Source: an uncultured Anaeroplasmataceae bacterium
GTDB taxonomy: Bacteria > Bacillota_I > Bacilli_A > Acholeplasmatales > Anaeroplasmataceae
Direction: 5' to 3'
Assembly (NCBI GenBank): GCA_910584005.1
Contig: CAJTXR010000001.1
Span: 368,927 to 432,926, forward strand
DNA: 64,000 bases
In this document: one piece after another, positions 1 through 7,021 of the stretch
Numbering within the stretch: the stretch's first letter is position 1
Layout: each line of letters starts with the position of its first letter
The notes under the pieces: model-generated
The model's input: only the letters and a program-made list of their open reading frames with translations
The model's database searches: none
What the model was told of the DNA's origin: nothing
Translations under genes and position numbers: made by a program

Positions 1-45
1 ACTATTATTATCTTTGTTATATAAGTTTTCTATTTTTTCTTTCAT
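1..45 (-). CDS. 5' end of a second HEAT-repeat (SufBD-like) gene, cut by window edge
   Basis: The first 15 codons of a minus-strand gene run off the left edge. They match, base for base, the start of the HEAT-repeat gene at 1304-1731: positions 1-81 align with 1687-1767 with only two mismatches. This shows that the cassette array continues to the left of the window and that the HEAT gene exists in at least two copies. Whether this copy is intact cannot be seen. Confidence 0.6.
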   Translation of the reverse strand, partial: MKEKIENLYNKDNNS

Positions 46-81
46 AGCGAATACATTGTCACTCCGTTAAATTGAAATTTA
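1..81. repeat. Direct repeat, copy 1 (HEAT gene start plus upstream junction)
   Basis: This 81-bp segment is repeated at 1687-1767 with two substitutions (positions 56 and 66). It covers the first codons of the HEAT-like gene and the junction to the preceding acetyltransferase gene. The core of the junction, AAATTTCAATTTAA followed by GGAG on the minus strand, also occurs between the ABM-like and GNAT genes near 545-565. Confidence 0.85.
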
Positions 82-86
82 TAGTA

Positions 87-550
87 TCAAATAGCGTTTC
101 CGTATCTCAATATGTAGTGAGAATAATTTTCGTCCACAACGACAAAGCCATTTTTTTCATAAAATTTCTTGGTGGGATTACTCTTAAAAGTATCTAAAAA
201 TATCGGTTTATTCAATTCATCTGCTTTTTTAATAAAGTCTTGTAAGATTAAAGAGCCTAATCCGTTGTTACGATATTCGGATAACCAGGTAAAGACATCT
301 ACTACAATTTTAGAATCTTCTTCTTTATAATAAACATATCGGCGGTTAGATTTTTGACTACAATTTTAAGAAGATTAGGCTTTAATTGTTTCAAATGACT
401 TTCCATAATAGACATATCGCAAACACCAAAAAACTCTAATATATACTTTTCAAAAGCATCTATTTGGCACTTTATATAATTGTCGTGGTCAGCATCGGTA
501 TATTGAACTAATTCATAGGTTTTCATTATGGTTCGTTTATAATTCTCCAT
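87..550 (-). pseudogene. GNAT N-acetyltransferase, frameshifted
   Basis: The minus strand encodes the N-terminal part of a GNAT protein from 550 (or the internal ATG at 526). It reads into a premature stop at 302. Shifting frame near position 340 restores the second half of the domain: the YVYYKEEDSKIVVDVFTW strand, the acetyl-CoA loop EYRNNGLGS, and a C-terminal FYEKNGF motif. This frame ends at 87. One missing base (a lost G in a GCCGGATATG-type context) explains the break. The gene follows the ABM-like gene at 18 bp and precedes the HEAT gene, so all three were probably one operon. The substrate is unknown, and it is probably non-functional unless the missing base is a sequencing error. 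Confidence 0.75.
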
Positions 551-568
551 TAAATTGAAATTTGTAAA

Positions 569-916
569 TCAAACAATATTCTCACCCAAGATTATTTTTG
601 GCATTGTTGTTAAACACCTATTCCAACGTTTATAGAATTTTTCTATGCCGAGTTTTCCGACTCTTGCATGAACTTCTTCATTTTCCAGCACCCAATACAA
701 GACATATGTTACCTTACCTACATTTCTTGTAATACGAACGGGTAATTCTCCGTCTTTAACAGCATTGAAATCTTTTTGTCGGTGAGTACGTTTTATATAG
801 TGTACATCAATAACACCTTCTTGCTCCAAGTAAAATTCCGCTACTTCCTTCATCAGTTCTTCGATTTCATCTAACTTGGTCAGTTTTGCCTCATATATAC
901 ATATCTCATTAAACAT
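569..916 (-). CDS. Small ABM-like (dimeric alpha/beta barrel) protein, hypothetical
   Basis: This is a 115-residue cytosolic protein. It starts at an ATG at 916 preceded by a good GGAGGTG ribosome site. The pattern is strand, amphipathic helix (residues about 14-30), central strands (VIDVHYIKR, KVTYVLYWVLENEE) and a last helix before a PKIILGENIV tail. It resembles antibiotic-biosynthesis-monooxygenase/ferredoxin-like dimeric folds, but no catalytic motif was recognised, so the assignment is tentative. It is the first gene after the duplicated terminator-promoter module (929-1179) and is followed by the broken GNAT gene. Function is unknown. Confidence 0.55.
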   Translation of the reverse strand: MFNEICIYEAKLTKLDEIEELMKEVAEFYLEQEGVIDVHYIKRTHRQKDFNAVKDGELPVRITRNVGKVTYVLYWVLENEEVHARVGKLGIEKFYKRWNRCLTTMPKIILGENIV

Positions 917-1045
917 AAAACACCTCCGCTAAATTACTGTTTATCTTTCCTTCCAAATACATCAAAAAAGTATAAACGCAGTTCCTTTCATAAATTTTTG
1001 TTTTAAATAATTACACAAGCTTCATAACTATCAAAAACCATAACC

Positions 1046-1051
1046 ATTATA
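1046..1051 (-). promoter_or_regulatory. Putative -10 box of cassette promoter A
   Basis: A TATAAT hexamer lies on the minus strand about 130 bases upstream of the ABM-like start, inside the duplicated module. The -35 region is weak (TAGATT at 17-bp spacing), so the promoter call rests mainly on the perfect -10 and its position just after a terminator. The same element occurs at 2361-2366 upstream of the GNAT gene. Confidence 0.45.
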
Positions 1052-1108
1052 CACTATTTTCTTCAAAAAATCTATTCTATAGCACAAAAATCCAACCGCA
1101 ATATAAAC

Positions 1109-1160
1109 TTAAAAAAGGTTTAATACTTGAAAATCTGCTCAATTTTCCTTGTATCAAACC
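1109..1160 (-). terminator. Rho-independent terminator inside repeat module A
   Basis: The minus strand reads GGTTTGATAC, a nested GAAAAT...ATTTTC stem, GTATTAAACC and then seven T residues. The stem is about 16 bp with a seven-base loop. The same structure is present in copy B at 2424-2475. Confidence 0.6.
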
Positions 1161-1203
1161 TATGCTTTTTAAATGGCAAAGATGTACTACTATAATACAA
1201 TTT

Positions 1204-1297
1204 GCATACCCCTAGTTTTTCTGCATACCCTTGGCATAATATTGCATACCCTTTAAGAAAAAGTGCATACCCCTAATTTTTATTGACTAGTGTATGC
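1204..1297. repeat. Cluster of GCATACCC direct repeats
   Basis: GCATACCC occurs at 1204, 1223, 1244 and 1265, roughly every 20 bases. An inverted GTATGC follows at 1292-1297. The cluster lies between the end of the HEAT pseudogene and repeat module A. Read as minus-strand codons it gives a repetitive GYA peptide pattern without a start, so coding is doubtful. It could be a protein-binding array or a recombination scar. Confidence 0.5.
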
Positions 1298-1303
1298 AGT
1301 GCA

Positions 1304-1731
1304 TTATAGATATTCTAAAATATGCTCCAAATCATTTTTGATTAAGGATTGCATACTTTCTTTATATTTAGACAACTCCAAATTTCTTAATTGCTTGCTA
1401 TAATGTTCGTCAACTCAATTTTATAAATTAAAATCTGATTTAGCTTTTCTAAACATTGTCTTACTGAAGTCCCTTTTTCATCTTACAACACTCTTAATAT
1501 AATATCAATATTATCGTTTATTTTATTTTTTGTATCCCATTTCGCCAAACAACAAATTAGTCTAAATCCACGCACTCTGATAAAAGACCTTTCGTCATTT
1601 AGCATTTTCAACAATAAATCAAAATAATTATACAACTCATTTGATTCGGTAGTAATAACTTCCAAATCTAATAATGTTTTATACGCACTATTATTATCTT
1701 TGTTATATAAGTTTTCTATTTTTTCTTTCAT
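1304..1731 (-). pseudogene. HEAT-repeat 'SufBD-like' protein, disrupted
   Basis: The minus-strand frame from 1731 encodes helical HEAT-like sequence (VRGFRLICCLAKWD) and meets a TAA at 1483-1485. Reading through gives DEKGTSVRQCLEKLNQIL and then YKIEL. After a frameshift near 1410 the family's typical C-terminus follows (LELSKYKESMQSLIKNDLEH), ending at 1304. The complete product would have been about 140 residues. Such small HEAT proteins, often labelled SufBD in databases, have no established activity. It follows the GNAT gene at 1765-2235 in the same operon. Two independent lesions indicate genuine decay. Confidence 0.7.
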
Positions 1732-1767
1732 AGCGAATACAGTGTCACTCCATTAAATTGAAATTTA
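1687..1767. repeat. Direct repeat, copy 2 (HEAT gene start plus junction)
   Basis: Second copy of the 1-81 segment with two mismatches. It joins the HEAT gene start to a different upstream gene (an intact GNAT) than copy 1, which follows the frameshifted GNAT. The same downstream gene with different upstream partners indicates shuffling at this junction. Confidence 0.85.
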
Positions 1768-2235
1768 ACGTTCAAATCTATAATACTTGAAACCATATTC
1801 TTCTCTAATAAGCTTAAATCCAACTTTTTCAAGCACATGTTGACTACGGGTATTTTTTATAATTGTATCAGCATTTACAGCAACCATATTCAACACTTCA
1901 AAGGCATATTGTATCGCCAACTGCTCTGCACGTGTGCCGTATCCTTTACCTTTCACTGTATCATTTTGTAAATGGATACTCAATGTACATTCCCGATTTG
2001 TTTGATTGATGTCTTTTAATTGCAACTCTCCGATCGGTTTTTCATTTTTCATTATTGCAAACAGAATACGAGATGGATTTTGCTTTGTTTCAAAATATGT
2101 ATTTACGGTATTTTCATCATATTTGTATGCTGTAAACAAATTCATATCCATATAAATTGAAGGGTCATTTTCCCAACTCATATATAATTGTTGACAGAGT
2201 TTTCTTGTCATTATATGGAGAGATATTTCGTCCAT
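1765..2235 (-). CDS. GNAT family N-acetyltransferase (RimJ/RimL-like)
   Basis: A 156-residue acetyltransferase. The ATG at 2235 was chosen over upstream in-frame codons because a GAGGTG ribosome site precedes it; the upstream extension lies in the duplicated module. The GNAT fold is visible: a WENDPSIYMD segment, the strand ILFAIMKNEKPIGELQL, the acetyl-CoA loop GKGYGTRAEQLAIQYAF, a NADTIIKNTRSQHVLEKVGF helix-strand and a YRFER end. The R/GxGxG/A loop matches enzymes that acetylate protein N-termini or small molecules. The substrate is not deducible. It is the first gene after repeat module B and is followed by the HEAT pseudogene. Confidence 0.8.
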   Translation of the reverse strand: MDEISLHIMTRKLCQQLYMSWENDPSIYMDMNLFTAYKYDENTVNTYFETKQNPSRILFAIMKNEKPIGELQLKDINQTNRECTLSIHLQNDTVKGKGYGTRAEQLAIQYAFEVLNMVAVNADTIIKNTRSQHVLEKVGFKLIREEYGFKYYRFER

Positions 2236-2243
2236 ATACACCT

Positions 2244-2494
2244 CTAAATTACTGTTTATCTTTCCTTCCAAATACATCAAAAAAGTATAAACGCAGTTCC
2301 TTTCATAAATTTTTGTTTTAAATAATTACACAAGCTTCATAACTATCAAAAACCATAACCATTATACACTATTTTCTTCAAAAAATCTATTCTATAGCAC
2401 AAAAATCCAACCGCAATATAAACTTAAAAAAGGTTTAATACTTGAAAATCTGCTCAATTTTCCTTGTATCAAACCTATGCTTTTTAAATGGCAA
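2244..2494. repeat. 251-bp terminator-promoter module, copy B
   Basis: Identical copy of 929-1179, lying immediately upstream of the GNAT ribosome site. Absence of substitutions across 251 bp, while the neighbouring genes carry inactivating mutations, points to a recent duplication or to gene conversion. Confidence 0.85.
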
Positions 2495-2814
2495 GAGTTA
2501 CCTAAATTGATACAATTTCCGCACCCTTAATCATCTAGCGTGCTTTCTCTTGACCTAAAAAAACGCTATTTGGTATATGTTGGCTTTAGATTTTGAAATC
2601 TAACACAACTGGAAAGTATAGAAAAAATCCCACAGACTACCTAAAATGGGCAGAATATGGGCAATTTGAACGTGTTTACTATCAAAAGTGCAAAATAAAG
2701 GTTCAACACAACGATTTTTTATTGTATCAAACCTATGCTTTGACTAGTACAAGTACTTGGTTATTGCAATTTATTTTAATATTAGAAGTAGATGAATATC
2801 TGATTTTATTCCGA
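2495..2814. other. Intergenic stretch without a convincing gene
   Basis: Contains an open plus-strand frame (2593-2856) that overlaps the end of the phosphorylase gene antisense and lacks a ribosome site. It also has another copy of the TTGTATCAAACCTATGCTTT half-hairpin near 2737, suggesting the remains of a further cassette module. Confidence 0.4.
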
Positions 2815-3648
2815 CTACTCTTCTTCATTTCTATAAAAAAGTTTTTTGTTGAATGATGCATCACTTACAATTTTATAAATTAAATCGGGAATCATCACTT
2901 TTCTACCATAATTATATTTAGCTTGTTGGTCCTCACTTCTACCAATTAAGGGCTGTTTCAATGCAGAATTATCAGAAACTACTAGCAAAGCAATGGCATC
3001 TACTTCTAATAAATCGGCTAAAAGGTAAAACGTGCTTGTTTCCATTTCAATTAAATCAGGATGAAATCTTTTTATTTCCTCTAAATGAGAATATTCTAAA
3101 GCAACAGAATCTGTACAAAAAACACATCCTTGCTTTAAATTATATCCAGAACGTTGAGCTAAAGAAACAACTTTATTTATAAAATCTTGTTTAGGATATA
3201 CTTTTTCAAAAAGATGATAATCAATCAAATGCTCACATAAATAAGCATTTGAATAGACTCCTGCAATACTATAGCTCGGTGTACATAAATCTCCTATTTC
3301 ATAATGCTCATTTAAACTGCCCACCGCTCCAACAAAAATTAGTTTTTTAAAACTCAACTCTGCACAAATAATCAAATGATCTAAAAGATTTGCTGCTGAA
3401 GAGGCACATTGAATCCAAAGAATTTTCTTCTCTTCTTTTTCAACTAAATAACTAGATATGTAAGAATGTTCTGATAAAATTGTGATATGAAAAGATGGAT
3501 CTGTACATATCTTCGTTGGCTTCCATCCGGGTGCCATTACTAATGCATCGTATACTATGTCTTTTGTAACACCAAAAGTATGATAAGCTAATTGTTCTGA
3601 ATTATACTCATGCATTTTATCTAAAATTTTTTTTAATTTTTCTTGCAT
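2815..3648 (-). CDS. Nucleoside phosphorylase family protein
   Basis: A 277-residue cytosolic protein of the purine/uridine phosphorylase (PNP_UDP_1) superfamily. It starts at 3648 behind a GAGGTG ribosome site. Visible family features are the phosphate-binding-like stretch KLIFVGAVGSLNEHYEIGDL (residues about 100-120) and the substrate motif DLIEMETSTFYLLADLL (about 200-216), whose E-M-E binds ribose in characterised members. A serine-asparagine VVSDNSAL follows. The family cleaves nucleosides to base and sugar phosphate for salvage; the base specificity is not readable. It stands alone between the cassette array and the TfoX-like gene. Confidence 0.8.
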   Translation of the reverse strand: MQEKLKKILDKMHEYNSEQLAYHTFGVTKDIVYDALVMAPGWKPTKICTDPSFHITILSEHSYISSYLVEKEEKKILWIQCASSAANLLDHLIICAELSFKKLIFVGAVGSLNEHYEIGDLCTPSYSIAGVYSNAYLCEHLIDYHLFEKVYPKQDFINKVVSLAQRSGYNLKQGCVFCTDSVALEYSHLEEIKRFHPDLIEMETSTFYLLADLLEVDAIALLVVSDNSALKQPLIGRSEDQQAKYNYGRKVMIPDLIYKIVSDASFNKKLFYRNEEE

Positions 3649-3685
3649 AAAAACACCTCACTTAAATATAAATTATAATTTGTAA

Positions 3686-3955
3686 TTATTTCTTTTTTGG
3701 TAAATCTTTGCACGTATCAATAACTATTTTTTTTAAAGATTCTCGATTGTCTATATCATCTACTAAATACATAGATTTAGCACCATCATAAGGTATAGAT
3801 TCTTTCATATTGTATTTTTTATTACCATCTACTACCTTAACAAGTAATCTATCATCATATATACCACTAAATAAAATATTATTGTAATAAAGCAAGTATT
3901 CTCCCATCATTGATTTACAAGTAATATTATCTAGTAAACTAAATTGCTCTAACAC
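3686..3955 (-). CDS. TfoX N-terminal-domain protein, probably 5'-frameshifted
   Basis: The 89-residue frame (GTG at 3955) has the TfoX/Sxy N-terminal domain pattern: SMMGEYLLYYNNILFSGIYDDRLLVKVV, then a YDGAKSMYLVDDI-type centre and a helical end. Family members normally begin MATxKDYLxxVLEQ. Here an ATG at 3974 with the codons for M-A-T-T-K-D is present in another frame, 19 bases upstream of the LEQ start. A small deletion has therefore removed the link between the two. TfoX-like proteins are competence regulators in some proteobacteria, but their role in Bacillota is unclear. The remaining product may be translated from the weak GTG or be dead. Confidence 0.6.
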   Translation of the reverse strand: MLEQFSLLDNITCKSMMGEYLLYYNNILFSGIYDDRLLVKVVDGNKKYNMKESIPYDGAKSMYLVDDIDNRESLKKIVIDTCKDLPKKK

Positions 3956-4054
3956 AATCTTTTGTTGTAGCCATTATATCAACTCTCTTTCAAATTACTA
4001 TTTATCATTAAGTTTTAATTGACTATTAGTATATCACAAAATGCCAATAAATGC

Positions 4055-4085
4055 AAAAAAAGGTCTGACACGATTGTATCAAACC
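4055..4085 (-). terminator. Terminator of tRNA-Leu(GAG)
   Basis: Fourteen bases after the CCA end, the minus strand has a 10-bp stem (GGTTTGATAC and GTGTCAGACC, with G-T pairs) and a four-base loop followed by seven T residues. Confidence 0.75.
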
Positions 4086-4098
4086 TGTATGTTTTTAA

Positions 4099-4183
4099 TG
4101 GTGCGGCCAATGAGAATCGAACTCACACGGGAAATCCCATACGCCCCTCAAACGTACGCGTCTACCAGTTCCGCCATGACCGC
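4099..4183 (-). tRNA. tRNA-Leu(GAG)
   Basis: Minus-strand 85-nt class II tRNA with encoded CCA. Acceptor GCGGTCA pairs with TGGCCGC. The anticodon loop TTGAGGG on a TACGT/GCGTA stem gives anticodon GAG, which reads CUC/CUU. The long variable arm (TGGGATTTCCCG) and the T-loop GTTCGATTC are clear. It forms a pair with the tRNA-Thr 70 bp upstream. Confidence 0.93.
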
Positions 4184-4206
4184 AAGAATATAAAAATAAA
4201 AATTAT

Positions 4207-4242
4207 ATATAAAAGTCTAAAATAATTAATACTTTAGACTTT
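4207..4242 (-). terminator. Hairpin between tRNA-Thr and tRNA-Leu
   Basis: The minus strand reads AAAGTCTAAA...TTTAGACTTTT, an 8-10 bp stem with a short T-run just after the tRNA-Thr CCA end. It may terminate the Thr transcript or serve as a processing structure. Confidence 0.5.
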
Positions 4243-4253
4243 GACAATTCAAA

Positions 4254-4329
4254 TGGTGCCGAAAATAGGACTCGAACCTACGACCTATTCTTTACGAGGG
4301 AATTGCTCTACCAGCTGAGCTATTTCGGC
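4254..4329 (-). tRNA. tRNA-Thr(CGT)
   Basis: Minus-strand 76-nt tRNA with encoded CCA. Acceptor GCCGAAA pairs with TTTCGGC. The D-loop is AGCTGGTAGA and the anticodon loop CTCGTAA gives CGT, reading ACG. The T-arm contains GGTTCGAGTCC. The anticodon stem ATTCC/AGAAT has one C-A mismatch next to the loop. Confidence 0.92.
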
Positions 4330-4361
4330 ATAGTTTTATTATACTCTATTTTTATCTATAA

Positions 4362-4395
4362 GAAAAGTAAAATCCTAACAAAAGTTAGGATTTTA
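4362..4395 (-). terminator. Terminator of spoVIF
   Basis: The stem AAAATCCTAAC/GTTAGGATTTT with an AAAA loop starts right at the spoVIF stop codon and is followed on the minus strand by a T-rich tract. It separates the gene from the tRNA pair. Confidence 0.75.
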
Positions 4396-4638
4396 TCACT
4401 TTTTTAATAATTTAAATAAATCTGGTGTAATTCCTTTATCTTTCAATAGTTTCACTATGCGGTCTTCTTGCTCAACAGATAAACTTCGATTCGCAAGTCC
4501 ACACCCCTTACGAATAATACTTCTTAAATTTTCCTCATCATTTAAATCTAAGCTAGATGCCTCACTAACAAGTTCATACATTGCTTCTTGATTAATATTT
4601 GATCGAGAAATTAAATCAATAATACTCTTAAAATCCAT
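4396..4638 (-). CDS. spoVIF: Stage VI sporulation protein F-like
   Basis: An 80-residue protein behind a strong GGAGG site. The central and C-terminal sequence (DEENLRSIIRKGCGLANRSLSVEQEDRIVKLLKDKG) follows the SpoVIF/YjcC pattern of LRxLIxxVxxxANKPVSxExEDxIV. In Bacillus this small protein is made in the mother cell and is needed for late coat assembly. It lies 41 bp after gpsA with its own terminator, so it can be co-transcribed with der-gpsA or use its own promoter. The assignment is by remembered family pattern, not by search. Confidence 0.7.
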   Translation of the reverse strand: MDFKSIIDLISRSNINQEAMYELVSEASSLDLNDEENLRSIIRKGCGLANRSLSVEQEDRIVKLLKDKGITPDLFKLLKK

Positions 4639-4679
4639 TTTAAAATCCTCCCAAAATTAATATATGAGAGGACATTCGT

Positions 4680-5687
4680 TTAGTTTACTATTATTCGTTC
4701 ATCCTTTAAACTTCTTCCTAAAAGTTCAGATAGAGCTTCCTTAGGAGATTTTTCCCCACATACCACCTCATATGCGACCTGAATAATAGGTAATTCTAAA
4801 TTATATTTAATTCCAATTTGATAAGCAGCTTTTATTGTTTTTATTCCTTCTACTGTCTGTTTAATACTTGCGACAGCATCTTCTACTTTCATTCCTTGTC
4901 CAATTTTATATCCACATTGGAAATTCCTTGAATTTTTTGAAGAAGCTGTGACAATTAAATCCCCAATTCCAGCTAATCCATAAGCTGTTTCAGCTTTTCC
5001 ACCTAAAGAAGTTACAATCATTACAATTTCTCGTACTCCTCTACTGATTAAGAATGCTCTAGCATTTTCCCCTAAGCCCATACCAGAAGCAACACCAGAT
5101 ACAATCGCTATGGCATTTTTAATTGCCCCTGAAGTTTCAACACCAATTACATCGTTTGAGGTATATACTCTTAAATATTGATCATTAGAAAATAAATTTT
5201 GAACAAATATTGCATCTATAGAATTTTCTGATGCGGCAACCAAAGATGTTAACTTTCTTAAAATTAATTCTTCGGCGTGGGAAGGACCAGATAAATTCAC
5301 ATAGCCTTTTAATAAAGTTGGCTTAATTTCTTCTTTTACAATTTGGCTCACACAATAAGAAGTTTCAGGTTCAATTCCTTTGCTGACATTAATTAAAAGT
5401 TTTTTATTTTGAAATAGTAAATTCATTTCTTTTAAAACCGTACGCATAACTACAGTTGGAACTCCTAATATAATAACATCTGCAAAATCTACTGCATCCT
5501 TTAAAGAAAGGGTCGCACGAATTGTTGATGGTATTGTAGTATCAAAAAATGGATGAGTATGAGTTTGATTAATTTTTTCAACAAATTGAGGATTAATATC
5601 TCGTATTAAAACCTCATGATGATTATCTGACAGAACTTGAGCTAAGGTTGTTCCCCAAGCACCGCCACCTATACATGATATCTTCAT
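4680..5687 (-). CDS. gpsA: NAD(P)-dependent glycerol-3-phosphate dehydrogenase
   Basis: A 335-residue cytosolic enzyme that reduces dihydroxyacetone phosphate to sn-glycerol 3-phosphate, the backbone precursor of phospholipids. The Rossmann nucleotide loop GGGAWGTTLAQVL sits at residues 6-18. Further motifs are SKGIEPET (about 104-111), LSGPSHAEE (about 132-140), the catalytic-lysine motif GAIKNAIAIVSGVASG (about 188-203) and AGIGDLIVT. Length is normal. It starts 2 bp after the der stop codon and is probably translated by coupling, as in the der-gpsA pair of many Bacillota. Confidence 0.95.
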   Translation of the reverse strand: MKISCIGGGAWGTTLAQVLSDNHHEVLIRDINPQFVEKINQTHTHPFFDTTIPSTIRATLSLKDAVDFADVIILGVPTVVMRTVLKEMNLLFQNKKLLINVSKGIEPETSYCVSQIVKEEIKPTLLKGYVNLSGPSHAEELILRKLTSLVAASENSIDAIFVQNLFSNDQYLRVYTSNDVIGVETSGAIKNAIAIVSGVASGMGLGENARAFLISRGVREIVMIVTSLGGKAETAYGLAGIGDLIVTASSKNSRNFQCGYKIGQGMKVEDAVASIKQTVEGIKTIKAAYQIGIKYNLELPIIQVAYEVVCGEKSPKEALSELLGRSLKDERIIVN

Positions 5688-5689
5688 AT

Positions 5690-6994
5690 TTAATCCCGCT
5701 TTCTAAATTCAAATTTTATAGGAGTTCCATAAAAATCAAAGTTTTTTCGAATTTGATTTTCTAAATACCGATAATAAGAAAAATGTAAATACTTCGGTTC
5801 ATTGACAAAAAAACTAAAAGTTGGTGGTTCTACTCCTACCTGTGAGGTATAATATAATTTAATTTTTCCACCATTAAATTCGCTTGGCGGAAACATAGCT
5901 ACTGCATCACTAATTACATCATTTAAAATAGAGGTGGAAATTCTTCGATGATTGGCTTCATAGGTTCTTGTAATTTCAGGAAATAAAGTATGTACTCTTT
6001 TGTTTTCTAATGCCGATAAAAATACAATAGGAGCATAATCCAAATACTTAAAAGCCTTACGAATATCCTCTATAAATTTCTGCATAGTCTTAGAATCTTT
6101 TTCGATTAGATCCCATTTATTGACGACGATTATACATGGTCTTCTATATTCTTCTATATACTGTCCAACATGTAAATCTTGGTCCATTATACCATCTTTG
6201 GCATCCAAAACTAATAATACAACATCGCTTCTTCCAATTGCATCTAGGCTTCTTATAATAGAATATTTTTCAACATTCTCATACACCTTGCCACGCTTTC
6301 TAAGCCCTGCTGTATCAATGACAACATACTCTTTTCCATCCACTTTAAATCTAGTATCAATTGTATCCCTTGTTGTCCCTGCAATAGGAGATACAATCAC
6401 TCGATTGTCATTTAATAAACAATTGGTTAAACTTGATTTTCCTACGTTTGGTCTACCAATTAAAGAAAAGCGAATCGCATTATCTTTTTCTTCCAACATT
6501 TTAGAAGGAAATTTTTCAATTACAATATCTAAAAGGTTTCCTGTTCCTATACCATGAGAGGAGGATACTGGAATTGGATCCCCGAATCCCAAAGCATAAA
6601 ACTCATAAATATTATCTTTAAATTTTTGATCATCCACTTTATTCACTGCCAAAATTACAGGTTTATCTGTTCTATATAAGAGTTTGGCAACATAACTATC
6701 ATCCTCTGTAATACCACTTCGGCAATCCGTTACAAAAATAATGACATCTGCTTCTTCCATTGCAATTTCCGCTTGAGCTTTAATTTCCGTCAAAAAAGGG
6801 GCATCCCCTAATTCGATTCCGCCAGTATCAATTAAGAAAAACTCTTTTGATAACCAGCTGCCTTTAGCATATATACGATCACGAGTTACCCCTGGTTCAT
6901 CATCAGTAATGGATAAACGCTCCCCAATAATACGATTGAATAATGTTGATTTGCCCACATTCGGCCGACCAACAATGGCTACCTTTGGTAACAT
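5690..6994 (-). CDS. der: Ribosome biogenesis GTPase Der (EngA)
   Basis: A 434-residue protein with two tandem G domains and a C-terminal KH-like domain. G1 motifs GRPNVGKST (residues about 9-17) and GRPNVGKSS (about 180) are present, with DTGGIE/DTAGLR as G3 and NKVD/NKWD as G4. Der acts in 50S subunit maturation. The ATG at 6994 was chosen because a GGTGG site precedes it by eight bases; an upstream in-frame TTG would place this site inside the gene. It follows the cmk-S1 gene at 27 bp and overlaps functionally with gpsA in the same operon. Confidence 0.95.
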   Translation of the reverse strand: MLPKVAIVGRPNVGKSTLFNRIIGERLSITDDEPGVTRDRIYAKGSWLSKEFFLIDTGGIELGDAPFLTEIKAQAEIAMEEADVIIFVTDCRSGITEDDSYVAKLLYRTDKPVILAVNKVDDQKFKDNIYEFYALGFGDPIPVSSSHGIGTGNLLDIVIEKFPSKMLEEKDNAIRFSLIGRPNVGKSSLTNCLLNDNRVIVSPIAGTTRDTIDTRFKVDGKEYVVIDTAGLRKRGKVYENVEKYSIIRSLDAIGRSDVVLLVLDAKDGIMDQDLHVGQYIEEYRRPCIIVVNKWDLIEKDSKTMQKFIEDIRKAFKYLDYAPIVFLSALENKRVHTLFPEITRTYEANHRRISTSILNDVISDAVAMFPPSEFNGGKIKLYYTSQVGVEPPTFSFFVNEPKYLHFSYYRYLENQIRKNFDFYGTPIKFEFRKRD

Positions 6995-7021
6995 ATTATT
7001 CACCACCAATACAATATGATT

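Larger units (their letters stand above)
929..1179. repeat. 251-bp terminator-promoter module, copy A
   Basis: Identical by eye to 2244-2494. Read on the minus strand it contains, in order, a long hairpin ending in a T-run (arms GGTTTGATAC and GTATTAAACC, with an inner GAAAAT/ATTTTC stem), then a TATAAT box (complement at 1046-1051). It stops just before the ribosome site of the downstream gene. A possible nine-codon leader peptide (MKGTAFILF) lies in between. The module therefore looks like a transcription punctuation unit that insulates and drives each cassette. Confidence 0.85.

Noticed and set aside
929..2494. Integron attC array
   Set aside because: The repeated blocks lack the R''-L''-L'-R' symmetry of attC and contain an ordinary terminator and promoter; no integrase gene is in view.
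2593..2856. Plus-strand ORF of 87 codons
   Set aside because: No ribosome site, overlaps the nucleoside phosphorylase end antisense, and the sequence has no recognisable family; it partly consists of a cassette-module remnant.
4062..4085. TTGTATCAAACCT motif as mobile-element end
   Set aside because: At tRNA-Leu the motif is one arm of a normal terminator, and in the cassette modules it also forms a terminator arm; similarity is explained by this role.
6120..6557. Plus-strand ORF of 145 codons antisense to der
   Set aside because: It mirrors the der codon pattern and has no ribosome site; der is certain.
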